A stretch of 64,000 nucleotides of DNA from Chondrus crispus. Lineage: Eukaryota; Rhodophyta; Florideophyceae; Gigartinales; Gigartinaceae. Positions 54,001 to 62,494 of this stretch are shown here, piece after piece. Below the pieces are notes generated by a model that was not told where the DNA came from, searched no databases, and was given only the letters and a program-made list of their open reading frames with translations. The stretch lies in assembly GCF_000350225.1 (NCBI RefSeq), contig NW_005178504.1, positions 312,746 to 376,745 of the forward strand. The letters run 5' to 3'. Both the position numbers and the translations under genes were made by a program. Position 1 is the stretch's first letter. Each line of letters starts with the position of its first letter.

Positions 54001-54878
54001 TACTTAGCACGGCCTCCTTTAGCCGCGCCTCACACGTATTCGGTGATCCATTGATCCCCCGAGAATTCAGTTGCAAATATATTTCTTGGGGATTGTGCTC
54101 CGCGAGTATGCAGGGCGTGAACTCATCAAGCATACATCGTGCGGTGGACGTGATGGCAGCGTGGGCTTCAACTTGGCCACTTGCATTCACAACTTCTCCC
54201 ACTTCATCACTGGAGGCCTCCTCACTTTTCTTTTTCACCCACAGAAATACTCGCTCCACAAGATGTGTCCTTGCAAGATGGCCGAATTCATCTTCCAGCA
54301 GGTTTTGTTGCCCTTTCTTCATTTTCAATCCCAGTGATACCTGCCAGCTCTTGTAGCTCCCCCTTCACCGTATCTGTGCTCGCTTCGTGCTGTCGTTCCT
54401 CGCTAAAAAACTTCTCAACTTCAAAAATATTCTTTCCTTCATCATCCGAGTACCGATTGGGATCCAGCTCTCTGCATTCACGAATACTTAGTCTGTAAAA
54501 CACCGGAATCAATGTCGGTGGCCGCATCTCACTCCCTATCGCCTCTCTCCGTCGGCGAAGGAAGCAACGCAGTTCCCTCATCGTCCACTTTCGAGCCGCA
54601 AACTCGGGAGAAAGTATGAAAACACCGACCTTAGCAGACTCCATAGCCATCGTCATTTCATCCCCTCCGCAGTCCCCGGGCTCCATCGAGGTTTTGTCGA
54701 GGAAGCAATTTAAACCATGAGCTTGCAATTTCTCGGCAAGGGGACGTGCGATGAGTAGCTTGTCCGGGCCAGCATGGCTTATGAACACATCGGGAGACCG
54801 TATCTTTCGCCGTTTTCTACTTGGTCCCGTCTCTTGCCGCAAGCTTTCCGGCATTTTTTTGTGAATAGCTAAAGACAA
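51050..54878 (-). pseudogene. TIR-NB-ARC-WD40 receptor-like gene (copy B), one frameshift and one stop
   Basis: Close paralog of copy A with the same domain order. TIR (54288-54878) has DVFISHAGPDK and EFAARKWTMREL. NB-ARC has GKGGVGKTC, LFIIDDVW and STRDSEL. Against copy A, an extra A in a run (near 54310) shifts the frame after GIEN, and a TGA near 53427 replaces the Cys codon before GLPLAL. The remaining frame is open to 51050. The WD40 part has the diverged blade, then six units with variable clusters SEVRC/SEDAS, DVVRS/SYDES, DWVRS/SFDTS, GIVYC/SADKR, EDVCT/SFDKS and HWVRS/SEDKR. Unlike A it keeps the C-terminal tail (GITLYIGRVED to LVAIMRLVV). Two lesions in about 1270 codons mean recent silencing or sequence errors. 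Confidence 0.85.
51340..52064 (-). repeat. Tandem 129-bp WD40-coding units of copy B
   Basis: Six units of the same 129-bp type as in copy A, with the same conserved frame and variable codon clusters. The set and order of variable clusters differ from copy A, while flanking sequence is nearly the same. Confidence 0.9.
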
Positions 54879-55557
54879 GTTGGTGAGGTGTGGAGTGTGT
54901 TAGGAGTGTGTTATGCGTGAGAACGGCAGCGGCTGTTAGAAAAACAGGGACGCGAAGGTTGAAGGCCGCGTTCAGCGCACGGCACTCTTGTCGTTGTCGA
55001 CGAAAGCGGAAACAGTGGCGACGGTCGTGTGCGTGCGTGTGGGTAGGGTGAGCTGATGTGCTTTGGCTTGTTCTTTCGTGAATGAATGTTCGTGTGATTC
55101 CAGCGAGGAAAGACGCACTAATCGTAAAGCATGAAAAGAATCATGAAACGTTGATTTACGTACTGTTGTTCTTCGGTCGAAGGGGGTTGGTGGTGTTTTC
55201 TGGGAAAGTGGGGTGTTGAGTCTCGCCGTAGAGTCCGGTGTGTCCGATCTGTCGACACTCGGCCACCTTCCACGCTTTGATTTCCTCCCCATCCCTTCTA
55301 CTGTAGAAGCATCCACGCATCCGGCCCGGATTTCCCAGACCGTCTGCGCGCGTTTCCCTAAAATTCATATAAAATCTCCCACTACAGTATAAAATCTGAC
55401 ACTGCTGTAAATTGTAATTTTGCAGTAAAATTCCCTCACAACTGTGTTGACGTCACACCAAACCAACAATTGGAGGAAAGCATAACGTTTACAGTGTAAA
55501 CGTGTAAACTTTACACAGCCATGTTGAGCGCAATCTCTTGTTTGTAATTTGGATGTA
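54879..55557. promoter_or_regulatory. Upstream region of NLR copy B, conserved with 12307-12987
   Basis: Nearly identical to the upstream region of copy A, including the minus frame 54972-55316 that starts MDASTVEGMG. It should hold the promoter. It ends at the TA where the 3.4-kb transposon inserted. Confidence 0.45.
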
Positions 55558-55769
55558 CAGTGGTGCCTCGTTAATGAATCCGCTCTGTGTGCGCCAATGA
55601 GGTGGATTCATTACTGGAACGGATTCATTAGCGGTCACACCAAGCCGCTGTTTTGGAAAGGAAAAAAGCCGAAGAGGAAGCAAATTTATCAATGGAAAGG
55701 TCTTACAAGGCACTTTGTTCGAACGTGGAATGGATGCGGAATAATGTGGAGAAGGCCAAGTAGAGGGGT

Positions 55770-55889
55770 GCTAGTGAAATCATTCAAGGAAATCTGGTCG
55801 ATGTCTTGCGAGTCGCGACGGCGGAAAGAAACGCTGCTGCTCCGCAACAGAAGCAGAAAAGTATCATCGATTTTTTTAAAAAGCAGTAA
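55770..55889 (+). pseudogene. Pogo/Tigger-type transposase C-terminal tail with PIP box
   Basis: The plus strand reads ASEIIQGNLVDVLRVATAER, Gln/Lys-rich residues, then QKSIIDFFKKQ and TAA. QKSIIDFF fits the PCNA-interacting consensus Q-x-x-I-x-x-F-F exactly. Such a motif at the transposase C-terminus is known for pogo. Only about 40 codons remain; an in-frame TAG lies just upstream. Confidence 0.55.
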
Positions 55890-56652
55890 TAAATCAACTC
55901 TCCTCAACATACAAGCATTTGATGTGAATAGAATGTGGTCAGTTCACCTTGTTGTGGTAAAAGGGAGTGCCCCCTGGCCAGGAGACAGGTGGAGAGGGAT
56001 GTGCACAGTATATGTAGTAGCGATTCCAACACTCGTTATTGAAGCATATCGTTATCATACCTCTTATCATACGGTTTGTCATAAAAGGGTGTGTCAAGCC
56101 CCGACCCGGATTCATTAGGTCTCAAACGCAGATCCTCGCTGCGTGCAGCAAGATTTACTTCACATGCAGAACAAAGGTAAAATATGTATGCACTTGGTCT
56201 TTACGAAGTTTCTTGATAATCATTGGCCATCCTCAGTCTTTTCGAAAATTTCGTTATGATAAACTAGAACATGGGCAACTGTAAACTGATATCACTATTG
56301 TTCCGTTCCACAACCATTCGGCTCTTCCAAAAATCTTCCGCAAGAGACGCACCCGAAATCCGCCACCTCCCTCTCCCATCCGCCCGCGTGAGAGACAACA
56401 GCTCATGTCAGCTGTTGTCTGTGTGAACACACCCCCTATTTCCAGGTGCACCACACAGTGCCACCCTTCTCACTCTCCCCCCCGCCACTTCGCCGCCCAC
56501 TTCCGCCCAACTCCCGCCGCTCCTCATGCGCACTACACCCATCCATCTGACCCGCCAGCATTTGCCCCTTTCCCGTCCGTCCCGGCCCTCACTCACCCTT
56601 CCAGTACTCTCCCTGCCCAGTTCCTCCCCCACATGCCTCCCCGACTCCCGGG

Positions 56653-57000
56653 TCCAGCCGGCAAGTGCTGCAGAGCACCTTCGACGCGATCGTGCGGGAG
56701 CACATATCCGATTTCGGCCAGACCCCTGCGGAGGCGGTGTCCGACGCGCGCGCCCAGCTGACCGCCGCGGGCCTCACGGACCAGTCCAACCTCTCGGACC
56801 CGACGTCGTCCGGCCCGGCGGACGTACAACAGCGCGCCGCGGAGCTCTTGGCTGCGCTGCGGGCAGACCTGGCCCTCCCGTGCGACGCAGTCACCGCGGA
56901 GCGCATCGCACGCCCCCTGCAGGCGGCGGAGGCGGCGCTAAGCAGGGCGGCGCCCTGGGCGGCGCACACAAAAGCCGGTGCACGCGAGGGCAGCAAGGGA
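56653..57000 (+). pseudogene. ARMC6-like N-terminal fragment captured in a transposon
   Basis: The frame reads SRQVLQSTFDAIVREHISDF, then GQTPAEAVSDARAQLTAAGL, then ELLAALRADLALPCDA. From memory, the N-terminus of animal ARMC6 (armadillo repeat-containing 6) has the same pattern: TFDAAVRENIEEF followed by GPEEAVKEAVEQFESQG. No ATG lies close in frame, so the piece may begin at an exon border (CCCAG precedes at 56616-56620). After about 57000 the ARMC6 resemblance is lost. Codon use is GC-rich, unlike the transposase gene beside it, consistent with capture of host sequence. Confidence 0.55.
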
Positions 57001-57279
57001 GCCGAGAAGGCGGAGGTGGAAGAAGACGACGCGGGCGTAGCGCGGCTGCAGGATCTGCAGGACCAAGGCGACGGCGGCCGCGAAGTGCACGGCCAAGGGG
57101 CAGGCCTGGAGAGTTGTGCTACCCGGACGACGAAAGAGGGGATTGTGTTTTCGCGTGTGGACATTCAGGCGTGCTGGGATCATGGTTACGGCGTTTACGC
57201 ACTACGTTTATGAAAGAGAGCAAAGGGAAAGTTGCACGCACAATCAGTGAAGCGTCCGAGACACGCACGAGATGTAGTT

Positions 57280-58650
57280 TTAGTCGGACTCATCTGTGTG
57301 GTTGATGGATCTGAATTGCATCTCCACTCGGCGACGACGCTTTTCGCGATAACGCCTTTGCACCTGGCGCCGTTTTTGAATTTGAGATGTTGCTATATGA
57401 TAGCGGCGGTTCTTCATCGTCCTCAAAATTTTGGAGTCCTCAGCGCGTAGAGGATTCTTGTGTAAATGAAAGTTTGCCAGTCCCACACATAAACGAAAAA
57501 TACTGTCATAACCCGCCTCACTCCATTTCCACTTCGCTGCCATGACATTCCAAAGACCACAAAGCCTTCCAAAAAAGTTCTCCACTATAATTCTATCGCT
57601 TGAAATGTGCCTGTTATTAGAAACCTCGGCTTGCGTAAGTGTTCCATTGATCGGTTTTTTGGTCGGATGGATCACACGACAGAACTCCTTAGCCCCATAG
57701 TATCCTTTATCGCACAGTACAGCCCAATAGTTTGGGAACTCATTCGACAAGGGCCCATCATCCTCTATGTCATTTTCACCTTCCCCTTCACCTTTGCGAA
57801 GTTGTTTCGAGTGAAAGGGTAGCATGGCCTCGAATATTTTTAAGTCTGACACTGACCCAGGCTCGTGAGCGCTGCAACCTAAAGCAAGGCCATTTGGCAA
57901 TACCGAGACCTCAGTCTTGTAGCCATACAATTTATGTTTCCCGCTATAGTACAGCTTGCCTTCCTCCACGCTGCAACTCGGGCGGAAACTTTGCTGGAAT
58001 GTCACATCAGTGGCATAACGCGCAACAGGGTAGTTTTTAAACCCGACTTTCTTGCTCTCCATGACGGCCATTTTCCATTTCTTACCTTGATATTCCACAT
58101 AGTGATGGAAGACCGGATAAGAGATTATGTCTATAAATTTCATAATCATTCGCTCAAACGTAGGACCTTTCAAACTGAACATCTTGGCCAAGAAGTCCCA
58201 TTGGCCTCCATGTTTTAATACAGAGAGTGTCATAAACAGGACATCACGTGGAGTATGGGAGCATTTGCGTCCACGCCCTGCATTGTACCTCTCTTTGATG
58301 GCCTTTTCCAGGCTGCACCAAGTGGAATGGAATTCTGTCGGACTGAAGTTGGTCATCTGTATGACGGCGGCAGCGCCCCCCTTTTCGTAGAACTGATCAT
58401 AAATGGGGGACTCACTTTCCACCTCATCGTCCGTATCGACGGCGTCAGAGTCTGACGCATACTCCTCCAGGTCTGCACGGCGCTCCACGGCGGCATCGGA
58501 GAGCAGGAGTAGAGCTCTTGCAGCCTGCGTGGGGGTCACAGATGCCATATTATGGCGCTTGTGAAAAGGTGTGGGGTCAAGGAGGGAGAGGGAGTGGATT
58601 GGTGTGGTTTTAGTGCGGTGGGGTGCTGTGCGGGCGCGCGATGTTGACAT
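57280..58650 (-). CDS. HARBI1-like (DDE_Tnp_4) transposase, 456 aa
   Basis: An uninterrupted frame. An acidic, Ser-rich head (about 60-85) leads to a helical region (FSPTEFHSTWCSLEKAIKERY, HTPRDVLFMTLSVLKHGGQW), then the catalytic core: YATDVTFQ with Asp215, VLCDKGYYGA with Asp314 and IIVENFFGRL with Glu357. GKHKLYGYKTEV and the NPLRAEDSKIL tail fit the DDE_4 family. A second Met at 35 (NMASVTP) may be the true start. The C-terminus is very basic (RRYREKRRRRVEM). Likely a functional nuclease for its element. Confidence 0.87.
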   Translation of the reverse strand: MSTSRARTAPHRTKTTPIHSLSLLDPTPFHKRHNMASVTPTQAARALLLLSDAAVERRADLEEYASDSDAVDTDDEVESESPIYDQFYEKGGAAAVIQMTNFSPTEFHSTWCSLEKAIKERYNAGRGRKCSHTPRDVLFMTLSVLKHGGQWDFLAKMFSLKGPTFERMIMKFIDIISYPVFHHYVEYQGKKWKMAVMESKKVGFKNYPVARYATDVTFQQSFRPSCSVEEGKLYYSGKHKLYGYKTEVSVLPNGLALGCSAHEPGSVSDLKIFEAMLPFHSKQLRKGEGEGENDIEDDGPLSNEFPNYWAVLCDKGYYGAKEFCRVIHPTKKPINGTLTQAEVSNNRHISSDRIIVENFFGRLCGLWNVMAAKWKWSEAGYDSIFRLCVGLANFHLHKNPLRAEDSKILRTMKNRRYHIATSQIQKRRQVQRRYREKRRRRVEMQFRSINHTDESD

Positions 58651-58953
58651 GTTTCCGAAAGACCAGAGCCTATTGTAAAAGACCGCCCTTTTTTGAACTG
58701 GACCGATAATTTTCGTAAATCATTACAGCTCAGGTTATGACAAAGTCGATCGAAAACAGATCTAGTGGACCTGACAATACCACGTATTCATACAAATATT
58801 TCGAAAGTACTGATATACTGGATCAGTTCCAATTGCGCAGTACTTTTACTGTAGGAATCAATGTGATTTCGTGTGCGGCAGGTGTTTGCACGAAAGGTCT
58901 ATTACTGGAACGGAATCATTAAAGTCGGATTCATTAACGAGGAACCCCTTGTA

Positions 58954-59151
58954 ATTTAGCAAAAGTCAACAGTCCAATGAAATGGCTCTATGACCTCCAC
59001 CATCGCTCGATTGTTGGCTGATGATGATTTAGGGTACGTACCATTGTAGAATTAATGATTAATCACTATTCTACCGACGACGGCGCAGCGGAGCGGCGCG
59101 CACCAGAGTTTGCTCTAGTTGACATAAAGTGGGGTGACCGGGTCACTGTAG
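58954..59151. other. Duplicated intergenic sequence
   Basis: It matches 12988-13200 and contains the GGTGACCGGGTCAC hairpin motif once. No gene. Confidence 0.5.
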
Positions 59152-60085
59152 ACGCGACGAGACACCACACGTCTTCCTTCTCCCCTCATCGCAACGCAAC
59201 CCACTACAGTACCAACCTATGACCCTGGAAACATCTCAATACTTTCCTCTCCGACGTACTCCACAGCTTCAACGTCCCGTCTTCACATCCCAAAACAACG
59301 TACCCCTCGCTCTCAAAGAAAGTTGCGCAGGTAGCTCTCGTCACACTCGGGTTTCTGCAGCCACTTCGGAGGTTGCCCTTCTTGCTTCAAGGTCCCCTGC
59401 GCTCTGGCTCTCCGTTTCTAACTCGCCTCCTAATCGAACCGTCTTCGTCACCTTCTCAGCACATTGCGTGAAAACTGTTACTTCTGCCCCGGACGACCTC
59501 AACTGACATCCATACACTTCACGGCTGGAATCCATGTCCACTTAAATTTCACTACTCGCATATGGCAGAACAATCTGCTCCACCAACCTTCCATCGGCTC
59601 GCGCTACACACTCACTCACAGGCTGCACCCACGGCCGTGGTGCGTATCTCTCGATTTCCTCCAGCATCTTTCGTACACAACCTGAATCCCGTGCCTTGTG
59701 TTTCACTCACCCATACAGCTGAAAGTAAATCCCGGCACTGTTTTCACCACATAATCGTACACTCAGTCGCGCAGCCCGCATCATTAAAATCATTGCATCC
59801 ACTGCGTCCTCATCGACCCGTCCCCTTCCCGCCTTCCCGCTTCCTCTTTTCCTGTTCAAGTCTCTACTCAATCTCTTTGAAGCTTCTTCGTATTGCCAAA
59901 CCCCGCCTCTCCTCTCTGTACTACTGTCTTCACCCATCGCGCACTCAAAAATAGTCTCTTAAGCTCCTCTACAGACCCACCTTGTCTCAGAACACGGTAT
60001 ATGTTTCTCGAAAACGTACTCCTATCCTGCGCTCTCGCCCTCTCCCAGAACATACTGGATCGATGTGCGTGGCTTGTGCACTGAA
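59152..60085 (-). pseudogene. NLR relic, twin of 13291-14220
   Basis: Nearly identical to the first relic: minus-strand pieces YRVLRQGGSVEELKRLFL, RAARLSVRLCGENSAGIYF, VARADGRLVEQ-like and MDMDSSREVYGCQL lie in more than one frame with stops. There is no TIR, P-loop or WD40 array. It lies upstream of NLR copy B in the same orientation. Confidence 0.75.
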
Positions 60086-60960
60086 AGGTATGCCCATAAC
60101 CCAGGTGTCATACAAGTAGCATGCGTGCAGGAGCACAGCGCGCATCAGGGTGCGATTCACGGTCGCATTACTCAAAACCAGTGCACATCACCGGGAGGCG
60201 GGGGAGGCGGGGGACCGTCAAGTTCTGCATCGTTCGTGATGCATTCAGTTTCAAGAACAGTACGGTAGGTACAAGGTCAAGCGGACTTCAATGTAGGCCA
60301 CCAGGTTTGAAATGGACATGAGATTACCCGAAAACCGCAGCTATCATTCCACTCTGAGAAATTTGTCTCTCCGTATCTCTGGGCCTTAAAAGCATACCTC
60401 TCTATCGATTTAGAGGATGGTTGCGAGTCGTCACATGCGCAGATGGCATCTGGATATGCTGGACAGTGTGCAATCGTGGACAAAAGCGCATCGTGTCTCG
60501 GACAAGTGCAGAAACATTGTACGGCACACTTAGGCACTCCGCTGAAGTGCCGCACGAAACATCTGCAAGCGTGGCGACCGTGTTATTTGTTGCATATAGC
60601 TACTGCATACGCATTTCCTGGTACATGTGGTATATTTAATGCTGTGTTGGGCGAAAGCGTACTCTGTACCCACTAGAAACTGCGAGGATAGTTTTCGGCC
60701 GAAGCACTCCGAAACGTGCAGGTAGTGCTATGGACTGCTGAACAACAAAGGCCAAGGTCGGCCGCACCTATTCCGGACCGAAAGGCTCTTGCGCCGCCCT
60801 ACGCCCGAGAGGCGCAAGCACGAAAAGCCACTGGGCGAGGAGGCTGTGACCTTCCTTCGCGCGGGGGCGGTAGGTGAGGGGGGGGTTGGATCTATGTGAG
60901 ATATAGTAGGTGGTGTGTTGATGTGTTGTGCAGTCGGTGACAAGACTCCTATTTCCGTGA
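60086..60960. other. Duplicated flank holding the empty sites
   Basis: It matches 14221-14760, then 17079-17108, then 29325-29700, then 31375-31413 in order. In each case the intervening element or gene is absent. No coding sequence. Confidence 0.65.
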
Positions 60961-61332
60961 AATAATGATGCAAAGCACCGAATGGGGCTCAGAAATCCAC
61001 ATTTTTTTTGTGGACAATTTTAAAGGAATAAAGGTTTTGTAACGGTTCCTTGTGCGTGGCATGTTCCCGGTCGGGAGATCGACGAACGGGTTGCGATGTT
61101 TGCGAGGAGCCTCAGTAAGTCTGTCCAACTGTGTTGCCTCATTTCTCCATTTGGCGCCGCCAAACAGGGCATGCCGGTCAAAAACAGGCCTGCCTCTCGC
61201 GATACGTCTTTTTCATAGTTCCCTTTGCACTATTGGTCGCCACAATAGCCTCCAAAACGTTCTGTATCAACGGTTGCGGTCCCGGCATTTAGCTAAGTTC
61301 CCAAGGCCCATTTTCGCCCTCAGGAGCTCTTT
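60961..61332. other. No recognisable gene
   Basis: Single-copy-looking sequence beyond the duplicated block. A plus frame 61052-61366 has no known domain. Confidence 0.3.
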
Positions 61333-61821
61333 TTGCGGCTTAAGCACACCCCTAGCATTCCTATGACGTCCTGTGAGAGTGGTGGACATGCAGAAAAACT
61401 GCAAAGGGAGGTAAAATCCCTGAAACGGAGCCGTTCAACATTCACGTTTGCAACGCAACCCATGCCGAGTGCTCCCGCTGTTTCAGTCGATACTATGACC
61501 CGAAGGAGTGTTGCAGGTTTTCGCCAATTCTATAGGGTACAGTTACAAGTCTGTGCAGGGACGCAACACAGAGTTTTTTTGGTGTCCGATGGTGTTGCGA
61601 GGAGACTTTGGACTCGTTTCGAGAGACGTCAACGGCAAGAGCACGGCGAACAATTTGATGCCATGATAGCGACATTTGCAGGTCCTGAAAGCCTTTTACC
61701 TCTTGTTGGGCAGACTTGTTCGGTGTTTGTGGAGGCGGTAGGTTTTGCAGGTGCGCGTAAGTTTACTTCAAGTGCTATCGATACATCATGGATTGCTCCA
61801 GCGTCATTATACCACCTATAG
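61333..61821 (+). CDS. Possible OB-fold (RPA1-like) protein, partial
   Basis: A 162-codon frame. After a basic head, FRQFYRVQLQVCAGTQHRVF, LVSDGVARRLWTRF, and SLLPLVGQTCSVFVEAVGF give the beta-strand pattern of the OB fold in the large subunit of replication protein A. It lacks the zinc ribbon in this frame, and the neighbouring frame has a Cys-rich stretch (ECSRCFSRYYDPKECC) over 61470-61520, so a frame break is possible. RPA-like genes occur in Helitrons and as host genes; this copy looks incomplete. Confidence 0.35.
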   Translation: MRLKHTPSIPMTSCESGGHAEKLQREVKSLKRSRSTFTFATQPMPSAPAVSVDTMTRRSVAGFRQFYRVQLQVCAGTQHRVFLVSDGVARRLWTRFERRQRQEHGEQFDAMIATFAGPESLLPLVGQTCSVFVEAVGFAGARKFTSSAIDTSWIAPASLYHL

Positions 61822-61848
61822 AAGCTGTATTGCTCTATTTCGACCGAA

Positions 61849-62484
61849 ATGTTTGCAGACTGCTTGAACGAAAGCAGTGTGCTAGACTCCTACTGCAGCA
61901 TCGACAGTGATGATAAATTGTTCGACGCGCTGGGAACTTGGGAAGAGAAGGAAGGAACGATTGAGGGCGGTGCAGGGAATCCCCCATTCAGTTCCCACTT
62001 TATAAATGTTCTTGTGAAGAGCTTTGATGAAGGGGTAAGGAGCGATAGGCCATATTGCAGATGTGTCGTGCTGCTCTTGGGGAGATCATACAATGTTTTA
62101 AACCACCTTTCTAGGCTGACCTGCGAAGGGCATCTGTTGGTGACTGCCTCCCAAGGGTGCTTTCACTTTCAGAAAGAAGCCATGCTCCTTTCACATAATC
62201 GTGTGAAAAGCAAGCGGCATATATTTCAATCTGTTGGACTGCACGTATAGTGTAACAGGGCTTACATGTTAAGGAACCCTCCTCCTCTGGATATCCAAGA
62301 GATGTACGAGGCATGGGTGGACCATGCATTGTGTTATCTTGAAAAGGTGTCAGTCCATGAAGAGGGCTTCGAAAAAGCTTTTCCGCTTGAACCTAGAGAT
62401 AGCAAGAAAATGATAGTGCCTCTGCTCCGAAGTATGGAAATGCAGTCCCCTCGAAGTATTACACAAACGTTTACACATGGTTAA
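61849..62484 (+). other. Two open frames, unassigned
   Basis: Frames 61849-62250 (LNESSVLDSYCSIDSDDKLF, TASQGCFHFQKEAM) and 62266-62484 (PPPLDIQEMYEAWVDHALCY) have balanced composition and may be parts of one decayed gene downstream of the OB-like frame. I do not recognise them. Confidence 0.3.
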
Positions 62485-62494
62485 GATTGTATCG

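Larger units (their letters stand above)
55558..58951 (-). mobile_element. DNA transposon with HARBI1-like transposase, Tigger-like ends and captured gene piece
   Basis: Left end CAGTGGTGCCTCG and right end (reverse complement) CAAGGGGTTCCTCG; both continue TTAATGAATCCG, so CCTCGTTAATGAATCCG is shared. TA flanks at 55556-55557 and 58952-58953. The paralog at 12986-12987 is the empty site. Inside: a pogo/Tigger-type C-terminal tail (55770-55889), an ARMC6-like piece (56653-57000) and a full HARBI1-like transposase gene (57280-58650). Ends and TA target fit Tigger better than Harbinger, so the element may be composite. Confidence 0.85.
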
